From JBFHFS01 sp041583495 (GTDB lineage: Bacteria; Bacteroidota; Bacteroidia; Bacteroidales; Marinilabiliaceae), in NCBI GenBank assembly GCA_041583495.1, contig JBFHFS010000010.1:42601-106600 (forward strand): a stretch of DNA of 64,000 nucleotides, read 5' to 3'. How positions within the stretch are numbered: the first letter of the stretch is position 1; each line of letters opens with the position of its first letter. A program made the position numbers and the translations under genes. Positions 25,524 through 34,636 of this stretch are shown here, in pieces. The notes under the pieces were generated by a model. It saw only the letters and a list, made by a program, of their open reading frames with translations. It was not told the origin of the DNA and searched no databases.

Positions 25524-28235
25524 ATGAGTACAAAGCGTGTATACACTTTTGGTAATGGTCAAGCTGAAGGACGAGCAAACATGAAGGAGTTGCTCGGAGG
25601 AAAAGGTGCTAACCTTGCCGAAATGAATCTGATTGGCGTTCCGGTCCCCCCGGGGTTTACCATCACCACCGAGGTGAGTAACGAATACAATGAATTAGGG
25701 CGCGAGAAAGTAATCGAATTGCTAAAAGAGGAGGTCGAAAAAGCTATCCGGAAGGTGGAGGACCTGACCCAAACAAAATTCGACGACAAGGAAAACCCGC
25801 TATTGGTGTCGGTTCGCTCCGGGGCTCGAGCTTCAATGCCCGGGATGATGGATACCATCTTAAATCTGGGTCTTAATGATGAAGCGGTGGAAGGAATTGC
25901 TAAAAAATCAGGCAATGAACGCTTTGCATGGGACTCTTACAGACGCTTTGTACAGATGTATGGCGATGTTGTAATGGGAATGAAACCTGAGTCTAAAGAG
26001 GAGACAGATCCCTTTGAGAAGATTATGGAGGAGCTCAAGGAAAAACGGAATATTGAACTCGATACCGAGTTTACCGTAGACGACCTGAAGCTTTTGGTGA
26101 AGAATTTTAAAAAGGCCGTGAAGGAACGAACCGGCAAAAACTTCCCCACCTCTGCCTGGGAGCAGCTTTGGGGATCCGTTATGGCCGTTTTTGACAGTTG
26201 GACCAACCCCCGCGCTGTTTATTATCGCCGCATGCATGGGATCCCCGACGAATGGGGTACCGCTGTAAATGTTCAGGCAATGGTGTTTGGTAATATGGGC
26301 GACCGGTCAGCTACTGGCGTGGCTTTTACGAGAGACGCCGCAACAGGTGAAGATATTTTCAATGGCGAGTATTTGATCAACGCCCAGGGTGAAGATGTGG
26401 TGGCAGGTATTCGCACACCGCAGGAAATCACACTGGAAGGTAGCAGACGCTGGGCCAAGCTTCAGGATGTTTCCGAAGAAGTGCGCGCCCAAAAATATCC
26501 CTCACTCGAGGAGGCGATGCCTCCCCTTTTCAAGGAGTTGTTCGATGTTCAGAATAAGCTGGAGTCGCATTATAAAGATATGCAGGACCTTGAGTTTACC
26601 ATTCAGGATGGAAAACTCTGGTTGTTGCAAACCCGCAGTGGAAAACGTACCGGAGCTGCCATGCTTAAAATTGCCATGGATATGTTCCGGAGTAAGACCA
26701 TCGATGAAAAGACCGCTTTGCTGCGTTTAGAGCCTAATAAACTCGATGAGTTGCTTCACCCTGTTTTCGATACAACCGCCATGAGATCAGCAAAGGTCCT
26801 GGCTAAAGGGTTACCCGCATCACCGGGGGCCGCTACAGGTCAGGTGGTGTTCTTCGCCGACGAAGCCGACCGGTTCGAAGAGTCTATCCTGGTGCGTACC
26901 GAGACTTCTCCCGAAGATCTGGAGGGCATGAATGTGGCCAGAGGAATTTTGACCGCCAGAGGCGGGATGACTTCCCATGCCGCCGTTGTAGCCCGTGGAA
27001 TGGGAAAATGTTGTGTGTCAGGTGCCGGTTCAGTTAAACTCGACTACAAAGCCAGAACCATGACCATCAATGGTCAGGTGTTTACCGAAGGAGATTGGAT
27101 CTCTTTGAATGGAAGTACCGGTGAGGTTTACGAAGGAAAAGTGGAAACCAGAAAACCCGACTTGAGTGAAGACTTTGGGTTGGTAATGGACCTCTCCGAT
27201 AAGTATAGTACCATGAGTGTACGTACCAATGCCGATACCCCCAACGATGCTCAGGTGGCACGTGAATTTGGAGCCAGAGGCATCGGATTGTGTCGTACCG
27301 AACATATGTTTTTCGAAGGTGAGCGAATAAAAGCTATGCGTGAAATGATTCTGGCTTCTACCGTAGAAGGCCGGAAAAAAGCGCTGATCAAATTATTACC
27401 TTATCAACGTCAGGATTTCGAGGGTATCTTCGAAGCTATGGCCGGTTTTGGCGTAACCGTGCGTTTGCTTGATCCACCCCTCCATGAGTTTGTTCCTCAT
27501 CAACAAGCCACTCAAAAAGTGCTGGCCAATGAGATGGGTGTGCCCATCGAGACCATCCGTAATAAGGTGGCCGATCTGGAAGAGTTCAATCCTATGCTGG
27601 GCCATAGGGGTTGCCGTTTGGGAATTACTTATCCCGAAATAACTGAAATGCAGGCCCGGGCCATCATCGAAGCAGCCCTCAATCTGAAGGCTAAAGGGGT
27701 AGATGCCCGTCCGGAGATTATGGTTCCTCTCATTGGAACTCTTAAAGAGTTTAAGATGCAGGCCGATATCATTTATGCCACCGCTAATAAAGTGTTTGAA
27801 GAAAGAGGCGATAAAATTGACTTCCTGGTGGGAACGATGATTGAGATCCCCCGGGCTGCCCTTACCGCCGATAAAATTGCTGCGGAAGCTGACTTCTTCT
27901 CTTTTGGAACCAACGACCTTACTCAGATGACTTTCGGCTATTCCCGCGATGATGCCGGCAAATTCCTCCCGATCTATCTCGACAAAGGGGTGCTTAAGGA
28001 GGATCCCTTCCAGGTTCTTGACCAGGAAGGTGTTGGTCAGCTTGTTGAGTTTGGCGTTGCTCGTGGCCGCGCTACCAAACCTGGACTTAAGATTGGTATT
28101 TGTGGTGAACATGGCGGCGAACCCTCTTCTGTTGAGTTTTGCCACAGAACGGGGATGGATTATGTGAGCTGCTCGCCTTTTAGGGTGCCCATTGCCCGTT
28201 TGGCTGCTGCACAAGCTGCGGTTAGAGAATTGTAA
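25524..28235 (+). CDS. ppdK: Pyruvate phosphate dikinase
   Basis: The 903-residue enzyme interconverts pyruvate, ATP and phosphate with phosphoenolpyruvate, AMP and diphosphate. The N-terminal nucleotide-binding domain opens with YTFGNGQAEG and GGKGANLAEMN. The phosphohistidine domain has GGMTSHAAVVARGMGK with His485. The C-terminal PEP/pyruvate TIM barrel contains GTMIEIPRAAL and CGEHGGEPSSVEF with catalytic Cys860. The start at 25524 (MSTKRVYTF) matches family length; an in-frame upstream start would add 13 residues. With nifJ nearby it gives a pyruvate node that runs either toward acetyl-CoA or back to phosphoenolpyruvate. Confidence 0.97.
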   Translation: MSTKRVYTFGNGQAEGRANMKELLGGKGANLAEMNLIGVPVPPGFTITTEVSNEYNELGREKVIELLKEEVEKAIRKVEDLTQTKFDDKENPLLVSVRSGARASMPGMMDTILNLGLNDEAVEGIAKKSGNERFAWDSYRRFVQMYGDVVMGMKPESKEETDPFEKIMEELKEKRNIELDTEFTVDDLKLLVKNFKKAVKERTGKNFPTSAWEQLWGSVMAVFDSWTNPRAVYYRRMHGIPDEWGTAVNVQAMVFGNMGDRSATGVAFTRDAATGEDIFNGEYLINAQGEDVVAGIRTPQEITLEGSRRWAKLQDVSEEVRAQKYPSLEEAMPPLFKELFDVQNKLESHYKDMQDLEFTIQDGKLWLLQTRSGKRTGAAMLKIAMDMFRSKTIDEKTALLRLEPNKLDELLHPVFDTTAMRSAKVLAKGLPASPGAATGQVVFFADEADRFEESILVRTETSPEDLEGMNVARGILTARGGMTSHAAVVARGMGKCCVSGAGSVKLDYKARTMTINGQVFTEGDWISLNGSTGEVYEGKVETRKPDLSEDFGLVMDLSDKYSTMSVRTNADTPNDAQVAREFGARGIGLCRTEHMFFEGERIKAMREMILASTVEGRKKALIKLLPYQRQDFEGIFEAMAGFGVTVRLLDPPLHEFVPHQQATQKVLANEMGVPIETIRNKVADLEEFNPMLGHRGCRLGITYPEITEMQARAIIEAALNLKAKGVDARPEIMVPLIGTLKEFKMQADIIYATANKVFEERGDKIDFLVGTMIEIPRAALTADKIAAEADFFSFGTNDLTQMTFGYSRDDAGKFLPIYLDKGVLKEDPFQVLDQEGVGQLVEFGVARGRATKPGLKIGICGEHGGEPSSVEFCHRTGMDYVSCSPFRVPIARLAAAQAAVREL

Positions 28236-28256
28236 AACCGATTCCTTTATCCATAC

Positions 28257-28292
28257 AAGCGCGGAGTTCCAAAGAACTCCGCGCTTTTTTTT
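28257..28292 (+). terminator. Rho-independent terminator after ppdK
   Basis: A 13-base-pair perfect stem (AAGCGCGGAGTTC / GAACTCCGCGCTT) with a short loop is followed by eight T residues. Confidence 0.95.
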
Positions 28293-28382
28293 GCCTGTAA
28301 AGCAGGTTTGGTGGTGGTAGAGTAATCGATCCCCAAAGGAGGGGAGGGGGTATGAAATACTATAAACCGTTTATCGCCTCAT

Positions 28383-28413
28383 TTTGTGTAAACAGCTATT
28401 AATGCTAACTTTG
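28383..28413 (+). promoter_or_regulatory. -33/-7 promoter for ruvX-def
   Basis: TTTG at 28383-28386 and TAACTTTG at 28406-28413 are separated by 19 bases, a full match to the Bacteroidota promoter pattern. The remaining 160 bases to the ruvX start hold no other clear feature. Confidence 0.75.
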
Positions 28414-28579
28414 CAGCGTCGAAAAGATTTGGGAGTCTGAATGAAAAGGTGAACCTGTTTTTGAAGCAGTGATTTTTTTGTTGAGGAGTGTTCTTTTTGG
28501 TTCATCGAGGGTCTTTCCCGGGTCGGCTTTTTTACCGCCTTTTGGCAGAAAGGGATACAGATTTAAAAATATTAAGGGT

Positions 28580-28999
28580 GTGGGACGAATATTGGCTTTC
28601 GATTATGGTAAAAAGAGGATTGGCATAGCCGCCACAGATCCTCTTCAGATTATTGCAAATGGACTTACCACTGTTCCCTCGGCACAAATCTATTCCTTTC
28701 TTGGTGATTATTTAAAACAAGAGGTGGTTGAAGCATTTGTGGTGGGGCATGCCCGTCAGGCCTCAGGTAACGATTCTGAGTCGATGAATCAAATTTGGCC
28801 TTTTGTGCGTTCCCTGCAGAACAAATATCCGCAGATTCCGGTTCATATGGTGGATGAGCGGTATACCAGCCAGTTGGCATTTAAAACCATGATGGATGCA
28901 GGCTTAAAAAAAATGGACCGGCAAAATAAGCCTTTGGTTGATAAAATTAGTGCGACCATCATTCTTCAAACTTATTTGGAACAAAAGCAAAATAGATAA
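28580..28999 (+). CDS. ruvX: RuvX/YqgF-type Holliday junction resolvase-like nuclease
   Basis: The protein has 139 residues if translation starts at the GTG at 28580, which gives the family's usual N-terminus GRILAFDYGKKRIGIA with its catalytic Asp. The open frame extends upstream to 28469, but that part has no similarity to the family, so the GTG is preferred. Other conserved parts are VVGHARQASG, DERYTSQLA and the final DKISATIILQTYLE. YqgF proteins have an RNase H-like fold and take part in rRNA processing and possibly junction resolution. def starts six bases downstream, so the two form an operon. Confidence 0.88.
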   Translation: MGRILAFDYGKKRIGIAATDPLQIIANGLTTVPSAQIYSFLGDYLKQEVVEAFVVGHARQASGNDSESMNQIWPFVRSLQNKYPQIPVHMVDERYTSQLAFKTMMDAGLKKMDRQNKPLVDKISATIILQTYLEQKQNR

Positions 29000-29004
29000 A
29001 TAAA

Positions 29005-29559
29005 ATGATCTACCCCATTGTTGTATATGGTCACCCCGTTTTAAGGAAAGTGGCCGAAGATTTCCCCCCCGACTTTGAGGGATTGACAGAGCTCATCGAC
29101 AACATGTTCGAAACCATGTACAATGCCGAAGGAATTGGCCTTGCAGCTCCTCAGGCAGGATTTTCAAAGCGTCTTTTTGTGATTGACGCCGATCCCCTTA
29201 AGGACGAAATGCCCGAGCTTGCCAATTTTAAAAAAGTGTTTATTAATGCCCGTATTCTGGAACGGGATGGCGAAAAAGTTCCCGACCATGAAGGATGTCT
29301 CAGCCTTCCCGGAATACGGGAAGAAGTGGCCCGTCCATCGCGAATCCGGATTCAATACCTCGACCAGGCGTTGGTGCCGCACGATGAGGTTTATGAAGGG
29401 TGGGCTGCCCGGGTAATCCAGCACGAATACGACCATCTGGATGGTATTCTCTTTGTTGACCACCTGGCTCCCTTGAAAAGAAGACTGCTGAAAGGGAAGT
29501 TAAACTCGATTATCAAAGGGCGGGTGGATGTCAACTATAGAATTAAATTACCGAAATAG
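29005..29559 (+). CDS. def: Peptide deformylase
   Basis: This 184-residue metalloenzyme removes the formyl group from new proteins. All three motifs are intact: GIGLAAPQ (43-50), EGCLSLPG (96-103, metal ligand Cys98) and QHEYDHLDG (139-147, ligands His140 and His144 with catalytic Glu141). The start ATG follows the ruvX stop by five bases. A terminator lies about 50 bases after the gene. Confidence 0.97.
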   Translation: MIYPIVVYGHPVLRKVAEDFPPDFEGLTELIDNMFETMYNAEGIGLAAPQAGFSKRLFVIDADPLKDEMPELANFKKVFINARILERDGEKVPDHEGCLSLPGIREEVARPSRIRIQYLDQALVPHDEVYEGWAARVIQHEYDHLDGILFVDHLAPLKRRLLKGKLNSIIKGRVDVNYRIKLPK

Positions 29560-29605
29560 AGAGGTTCCGAATAATCTTTTTTTGAGTTGATATTAGCAAT
29601 CGCCG

Positions 29606-29635
29606 AAAGAGCCAGTGGGCTCTTTTGGGTTTTAG
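29606..29635 (+). terminator. Rho-independent terminator after def
   Basis: AAAGAGCC pairs with GGCTCTTT around the tetraloop AGTG, followed by a T-rich stretch. Confidence 0.8.
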
Positions 29636-29963
29636 TGGGTAGTTGGTTAAGGTAAAAGGAGATTTCTGCTTAGTGGAGTGTGTAACCTCTTTTCCCCAGG
29701 CGCCTTTATCGTTCGTTTGCATTGATGTAAATGAAAAAATGGAGTGGTTTTTGTTATTTGTCAATCTTTCGTAACCTCACCCACGATTTTAAAGTAAAAG
29801 CTATCATCGGTGAAATTTCCGCAACCCATGAGTGGTTGTGTATTGATTCCCATTTAGGCTTTGGTTGAAGAAACTCAAATGTGGAAAGAGTTAGCAGACC
29901 TTAATGATGAGCAAGTATTTTATGCTCTTTTTGTGTTGAAATATTGTGTTTTTATGCAAAATT
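29636..29963 (+). other. Spacer before the polysaccharide locus
   Basis: About 330 bases without a clear gene. One open stretch of 33 codons (near 29774-29875) has protein-like composition but no start, and I do not recognise it. This region should carry the main promoter of the polysaccharide locus, yet no convincing TAnnTTTG box was found. No UpxY/NusG-type antiterminator gene, common at the head of Bacteroides capsule loci, is present. Confidence 0.5.
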
Positions 29964-30563
29964 ATGAAGCGGTTTTTTGATGTTTTATTCTCTGTTGTTT
30001 TGTTGGTTATAACTTTCCCGTTATTAATGCTTATCTCGTTAATGATCGTGGCAAGTTCGGGCTTCCCTGTTTTTTTTATTCAACAGCGAATTGGGCTTAG
30101 TGGGGTTCCTTTTAAGATCTTTAAATTCCGCACCATGCGTCATTCCCACGCCATGGCCAAGGGTAGTTTCCATGCCGGTGACAGTAGCCGGGTCACGGCC
30201 ATCGGCAGGATTCTTCGGAAAACAAAACTGGATGAATTGCCTCAGCTTCTAAATGTCTTAAGAGGAGATATGTCCTTTGTCGGGCCCCGACCGGAGGTTC
30301 ATCAATGGGTTGCAGTTTATCCCGGTCGCTGGGAAAAGGTCCATCAGGTCCGTCCCGGAATTACCGACAATGCCTCCATTCTCTTTCGGAGCGAAGAGGC
30401 CATTCTGGCTGCTGCTGAGAATCCTGAAGAACATTATCGAAGGGAGATACTTCCCCGAAAACTGGATATATATGAGCGATATGTGGAGGACAAAAGTCTT
30501 GCGGGCGATCTGGAAATTCTTTTGAAGACCTTTTGGTCGTTGCTTTTTGTGAATAAATCGTGA
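29964..30563 (+). CDS. PglC-type initiating phosphosugar transferase (first copy)
   Basis: This 199-residue bacterial sugar transferase starts at the ATG that gives MKRFFDVLFSVVLLVITFP, a re-entrant membrane helix. The catalytic part has QQRIGLSGVPFKIFKFRTM, LRKTKLDELPQLLNVLRGDMSFVGPRPE and HQVRPGITDNA. Such enzymes move a sugar phosphate from UDP-sugar to undecaprenyl phosphate and begin assembly of a lipid-linked repeat. The GTG six codons upstream is less likely. The variant ending PGITDNASI rather than the usual PGxTGWAQV hints at a different sugar from that used by the second copy at 57947. It heads the polysaccharide locus. Confidence 0.88.
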   Translation: MKRFFDVLFSVVLLVITFPLLMLISLMIVASSGFPVFFIQQRIGLSGVPFKIFKFRTMRHSHAMAKGSFHAGDSSRVTAIGRILRKTKLDELPQLLNVLRGDMSFVGPRPEVHQWVAVYPGRWEKVHQVRPGITDNASILFRSEEAILAAAENPEEHYRREILPRKLDIYERYVEDKSLAGDLEILLKTFWSLLFVNKS

Positions 30564-30617
30564 TTTTGGTTTTCTGGATTCTGAAATGGAGACCTTATAA
30601 CGTTTAATTAACTGTTT

Positions 30618-31823
30618 ATGCCTGATATTCCGTTTGCAAAAGTGTCGTGTAACGGCAATGAATTGAAATATATTTCAGAAGTGCTTGAGAGCGGTTGGCT
30701 TACAACGGCTGGTAAAGCACGGGAGTTTGAAGAGAGATTTGCCGAGAGGGTAAATGCCAAATATGCCTGTGCCGTTAATAGTTGCACTGCTGCCTTGCAT
30801 CTGGGCCTGGAAGCCCTGGGGGTTAAAGCGGGCGATAAAGTTTTTGTGCCCGACATGACGTTTACAGCCACGGCCGAAGTGGTGCGCTATCTTAACGCAG
30901 ATCCGGTGTTTCTTGACGTGGAGTATGGTACTTCGTTAATTACCCCCGCTATCCTTCGAGAAGCCATTGTCCGTCACCCTGATGTTAAATATTTGATTGT
31001 GGTTCACTATGGGGGGCATCCGGCAGAGATGACCAATGATAGCCATTCCGGGATAATGAACATCTGTAAGCGAAATGGAATAAAGGTGATGGAAGACGCC
31101 GCACATGCCTTTCCCGCTCGCATAGGGGATTCTGCAATTGGCAGCATTGGGGATGTGACCTGTTTCAGCTTTTATGCCAATAAAACCATTACCACCGGTG
31201 AAGGGGGAATGCTTACAACCGATAATCCTGATGTTTACGAGAGAGCAAAAGTGATGCGGTTGCATGGGATCAATCGGGATATTTGGGATCGCTTTACAGC
31301 CAAAGGTCCCTCCTGGGAATACGATGTGGTGGCACCCGGCTTTAAATACAATATGCCCGATTTAAATGCCGCCATAGGGTTGGCCCAGCTGGAACAGGCC
31401 GATGCCTTTAGGGAGCAGCGGCAAAAGGTGGCTCTTCGCTATTATGAGGGGTTGGCTCGATTGGAAATGCTCGATCTTCCGGTGTGTAAGGTAAAACCGG
31501 AGAACCATGCCTGGCATCTATTCCCGGTGGTGCTCAATGACAGGAGTCCTGTTTCCAGGAATGAGTTCATCCGGGAGATGGCCTCACGTGGGATTGGGAC
31601 TTCGGTACATTATAAACCGATGCATAGGATGACCTATTACCAGGAGCACTATAGCCTTTCATCGGCCGATTTTCCCGTTTCTGAAAAAATCTGGAAGGGC
31701 ACGGTCAGTCTGCCGATATATGCCGGAATGACGAATGAAGAGGTGCTTTGGGTCTTGAAAGTTATAACAGAGATATGCCTTTTTAAGGTGGGTTATAGCG
31801 TTGATGCCGCTGAAAAGTTCTGA
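30618..31823 (+). CDS. DegT/DnrJ/EryC1-family sugar aminotransferase (first copy)
   Basis: This 401-residue PLP enzyme has its cofactor lysine at 189 in SFYANKTITTGEGGML. A conserved MEDAAHAF carries the cofactor-interacting Asp, and the C-terminal VHYKPMHRMTYY forms the sugar-binding side. Such enzymes aminate a 4-keto (or 3-keto) nucleotide sugar. The neighbouring PglF-type dehydratase produces a UDP-4-keto-6-deoxy sugar, so formation of a UDP-4-amino-4,6-dideoxy-N-acetylhexosamine is the simplest reading. A second, clearly different copy lies at 59382. Confidence 0.87.
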   Translation: MPDIPFAKVSCNGNELKYISEVLESGWLTTAGKAREFEERFAERVNAKYACAVNSCTAALHLGLEALGVKAGDKVFVPDMTFTATAEVVRYLNADPVFLDVEYGTSLITPAILREAIVRHPDVKYLIVVHYGGHPAEMTNDSHSGIMNICKRNGIKVMEDAAHAFPARIGDSAIGSIGDVTCFSFYANKTITTGEGGMLTTDNPDVYERAKVMRLHGINRDIWDRFTAKGPSWEYDVVAPGFKYNMPDLNAAIGLAQLEQADAFREQRQKVALRYYEGLARLEMLDLPVCKVKPENHAWHLFPVVLNDRSPVSRNEFIREMASRGIGTSVHYKPMHRMTYYQEHYSLSSADFPVSEKIWKGTVSLPIYAGMTNEEVLWVLKVITEICLFKVGYSVDAAEKF

Positions 31824-31931
31824 TTCTTTGACTATTATCTTTTATCTGTTGACTAAAGAGTTGCTTTAATTGGAAATTTGTATGAACTTATTATTAATTT
31901 TTTTCTCGTAAATATTCTGCATTATCTGATT

Positions 31932-33836
31932 ATGAAGAATAGAATAATCAAAGTTTTTGAGGGAAGAATAGTTTCCCCGTGGTGGATTTTTTTCATTGAT
32001 ATATTCTTGATATTCAGTGCTTTTGTGTTTTCATATGTTTTACGCCTTAATTTTGATTTGCCCAATTACAGTATGGGGGAATTTATTGTTTCCGGGACTA
32101 CTGTTGTTGTGGTTTATGCTCTGTCGTTTTTCCTGTTTCAGGCGCATCGGGGGGTTATAAGGCATACAAGCATAGATGAGTTTAAAAAAGTTCTTAAAGC
32201 GGCAACGACTGCCTTTGGTTTTTTGATGGTGTCAGAGACCATTGCCTTACCCCTTCATCTGAATTTGACCGGTACCCCTCGGTTGGTGCTGATTATTCAA
32301 TATCTTGTTGTTCTCTTTTTTTGCCTGGGGTTTAGGATGGTCGTGCGGGAAACCTATACTTCACTTACCCGCAAACGGGGGACCATTAATTCCGTGATTT
32401 TTGGTGCGGGTGAAATGGGCATTATCACCCTGGAGGCCATCAGTAATAGTAAAGAAAATACTTATAATGTGTTGGCCTTTGTGGACGACAACCCCGAGAA
32501 GTGGAATAAAACCCTGTTTACGCTTCCTGTGGTGTGTTGGGAAAAGATCTTGAATTCTTCAGGGAATGATCGTTTTTCCAACCTGGAGGTGGTGATTTTA
32601 GCTGTTAATAATCTGTCGATTAAGCGGAAACAAAAAATCTCGCAGATTTGCAGTGAACGTGGGTGGAAACTTAAAGTAATGCCCACCGTGTTGAACTGGG
32701 TGAACGGTATTTCCAATACCAACCAGATTCGGGATGTGAAGATTGAAGACCTGTTGGGTCGCGAAGAGATTCAATTGAGCAAGAACAGATTGCAAAAGGA
32801 ACTGGCAGGGAAAGAGATATTGATTACCGGTGCGGCAGGGTCCATTGGATCTGAGATTGTGCGCCAGTTGATGCGGTTTCCTGTAAAACACCTTTTGCTG
32901 CTTGATCAGGCCGAATCGCCGCTTTACGATTTGCAGCAGGAGTTGTTGCTGAGTTATTCCGATGCCCCTTTTGAACTGGTTATTTGCGATGTTACCAATC
33001 AAAAACGTTTGGAAAAAATATTCCAAGCCCACTCCTTTGATATTGTATTTGATGCCGCCGCATATAAACATGTACCACTGATGGAAGATATGCCTTATGA
33101 GGCGGTGACCGTTAACATAGGTGGGACAAAAAATCTGGCCGACCTGTCAGTCAAGTTTCATGTGGATAAATTTGTGATGGTGAGTACCGATAAGGCAGTC
33201 AATCCTACCAATGTTATGGGGGCCACCAAAAGGATATCCGAAATGTATATACAGAGTTTGTCCCAGCTACCAGAGATGAAAACCCGATTTATAACCACGC
33301 GTTTTGGGAATGTGCTGGGATCTAACGGTTCTGTGGTGCCTCTGTTTAAGAAGCAGATTGCCCAGGGTGGACCGCTTACGGTTACTCATAAAGATATAAC
33401 CCGTTATTTTATGACCATTCCGGAAGCCAGTCAGTTGGTGTTGGAGGCCGCTCTGATGGGGCATGGGGGAGAGATATTTGTATTCGATATGGGTGAGCCT
33501 GTAAAAATCGATGATCTGGCCAAAAATATGATCCGGCTGGCTGGCCTTAAATTAAATGAAGATATTCAGATTATCTACACCGGCCTTCGTCCAGGTGAAA
33601 AGCTGTACGAGGAACTCCTGGCCTCAAAGGAGAACACCTTGCCTACTTACCATGATAAAATATTGATTGGTAAAGTGCGTTATTTCCAATATGAGGAGGT
33701 TAATGGGCACGTTGTGCATTTGCTTCAAATGGCAGATAAGGAAAAGGAAGGTGCTTTGGTGAGCTGTATTAAAGAGGTCGTACCCGAATACAACAGCACC
33801 AATGCTATTTACGCTGAAAAAACGGTTGAACTATAG
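31932..33836 (+). CDS. PglF/WbpM-type UDP-N-acetylglucosamine 4,6-dehydratase, membrane-bound
   Basis: This 634-residue protein has four predicted N-terminal membrane helices (about 15-140), a first nucleotide-binding region (VIFGAGEMG), and a second Rossmann domain with GAAGSIGSE (from 300). The active-site stretch STDKAVNPTNVMGATKR has Thr419-Asp420-Lys421, where long dehydratases use TDK-type residues in place of a canonical Tyr. It should convert UDP-GlcNAc to the 4-keto-6-deoxy intermediate for the PglE and PglD enzymes. The ATG at 31932 is preferred; the upstream TTG at 31878 adds 18 residues. Confidence 0.92.
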   Translation: MKNRIIKVFEGRIVSPWWIFFIDIFLIFSAFVFSYVLRLNFDLPNYSMGEFIVSGTTVVVVYALSFFLFQAHRGVIRHTSIDEFKKVLKAATTAFGFLMVSETIALPLHLNLTGTPRLVLIIQYLVVLFFCLGFRMVVRETYTSLTRKRGTINSVIFGAGEMGIITLEAISNSKENTYNVLAFVDDNPEKWNKTLFTLPVVCWEKILNSSGNDRFSNLEVVILAVNNLSIKRKQKISQICSERGWKLKVMPTVLNWVNGISNTNQIRDVKIEDLLGREEIQLSKNRLQKELAGKEILITGAAGSIGSEIVRQLMRFPVKHLLLLDQAESPLYDLQQELLLSYSDAPFELVICDVTNQKRLEKIFQAHSFDIVFDAAAYKHVPLMEDMPYEAVTVNIGGTKNLADLSVKFHVDKFVMVSTDKAVNPTNVMGATKRISEMYIQSLSQLPEMKTRFITTRFGNVLGSNGSVVPLFKKQIAQGGPLTVTHKDITRYFMTIPEASQLVLEAALMGHGGEIFVFDMGEPVKIDDLAKNMIRLAGLKLNEDIQIIYTGLRPGEKLYEELLASKENTLPTYHDKILIGKVRYFQYEEVNGHVVHLLQMADKEKEGALVSCIKEVVPEYNSTNAIYAEKTVEL

Positions 33837-34636
33837 GCCTCTGAATCCCTGATTGGAGGATATTCCTGGTTTTTGCTGTTTCTTTGACTGATCTCAATGG
33901 TCTTTACAACGGTTTTTTTGTTGATTTTCCATCCAATAAGGCTGTCTCAGCCTCAATGCAATTCAGTCGCGTGAAATACCTACGATCAGAGCTTGCTTTT
34001 GTTTTTTTCAGCCCGGGAAAAAAGTATGGGCAGCCATCGATGGTTTTAATTCATAATTCCCATGCCTCAAAAGACAGGGCCGATACCGGGGCCTGTGTTT
34101 TTTCTCTTTTCGGAAACCGGATATTGCAGGATATGAAGGTGTCCGTTCTCTTTTTTTTTATTTTAAATCCTGGACTTAAGGTGTCAAAATTCATCAATCT
34201 AACTTCTTTAAATGCCCGGGAATGTGGGTTTTGAACTTCTTATCACTCCTTTATTGCTGTTCGGCAATGTTCTTGTTTGATTAATCAAATACTGATTCTT
34301 TTATTTAAATTGTTAACTACGATGTCTTAAAATGTCTTAAATTTAAGTAAAATATGATGGTTTACGTGTAATCATGAATATTTTGGGTTGATTCATCCAA
34401 TCTTCCTCAGGGATCAATGACTCTGGATATTTTGGAATCCTGGCCTTTTTCAGGTGAAGCAAAAATAGGAATCTGTCAGCCCCTCTCTGTATTATGTAAG
34501 TTTATTTTGGATGGTTGTTTGGATTAGACTTATTATCTTTTTTTTGGATAACTTCTGGACTACAAAAGAGAAGTTTGGAAAGCAGTTAGGGCGAAATAAT
34601 AGTTTTCAGATAGAGCGGTTATGTTAACTTATTATT
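33837..34636 (+). other. 800-base spacer before wzc with short palindromes
   Basis: No supported gene. A 116-codon open frame (33884-34234) has no recognisable domain and a composition like noncoding DNA. Near wzc there are three short structures: a perfect 14-base palindrome TTTGATTAATCAAA (34276-34289), a direct repeat of ATGTCTTAAA (34322-34341), and the palindrome CTTAAATTTAAG (34336-34347). These could be operator sites for wzc. A polysaccharide export outer-membrane gene (wza), often found here, is absent. Confidence 0.5.

Noticed and set aside
29774..29875. Open 33-codon stretch before the first sugar transferase
   Set aside because: No start codon and no recognised similarity, so it was not called as a gene or pseudogene.
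33884..34234. 116-codon open frame before wzc
   Set aside because: No recognisable domain, no ribosome site, and composition like the surrounding spacer.
34276..34289. TTTGATTAATCAAA as an FNR box
   Set aside because: The half-sites TTGAT and ATCAA are separated by two bases, whereas FNR sites need four; kept only as a palindrome.
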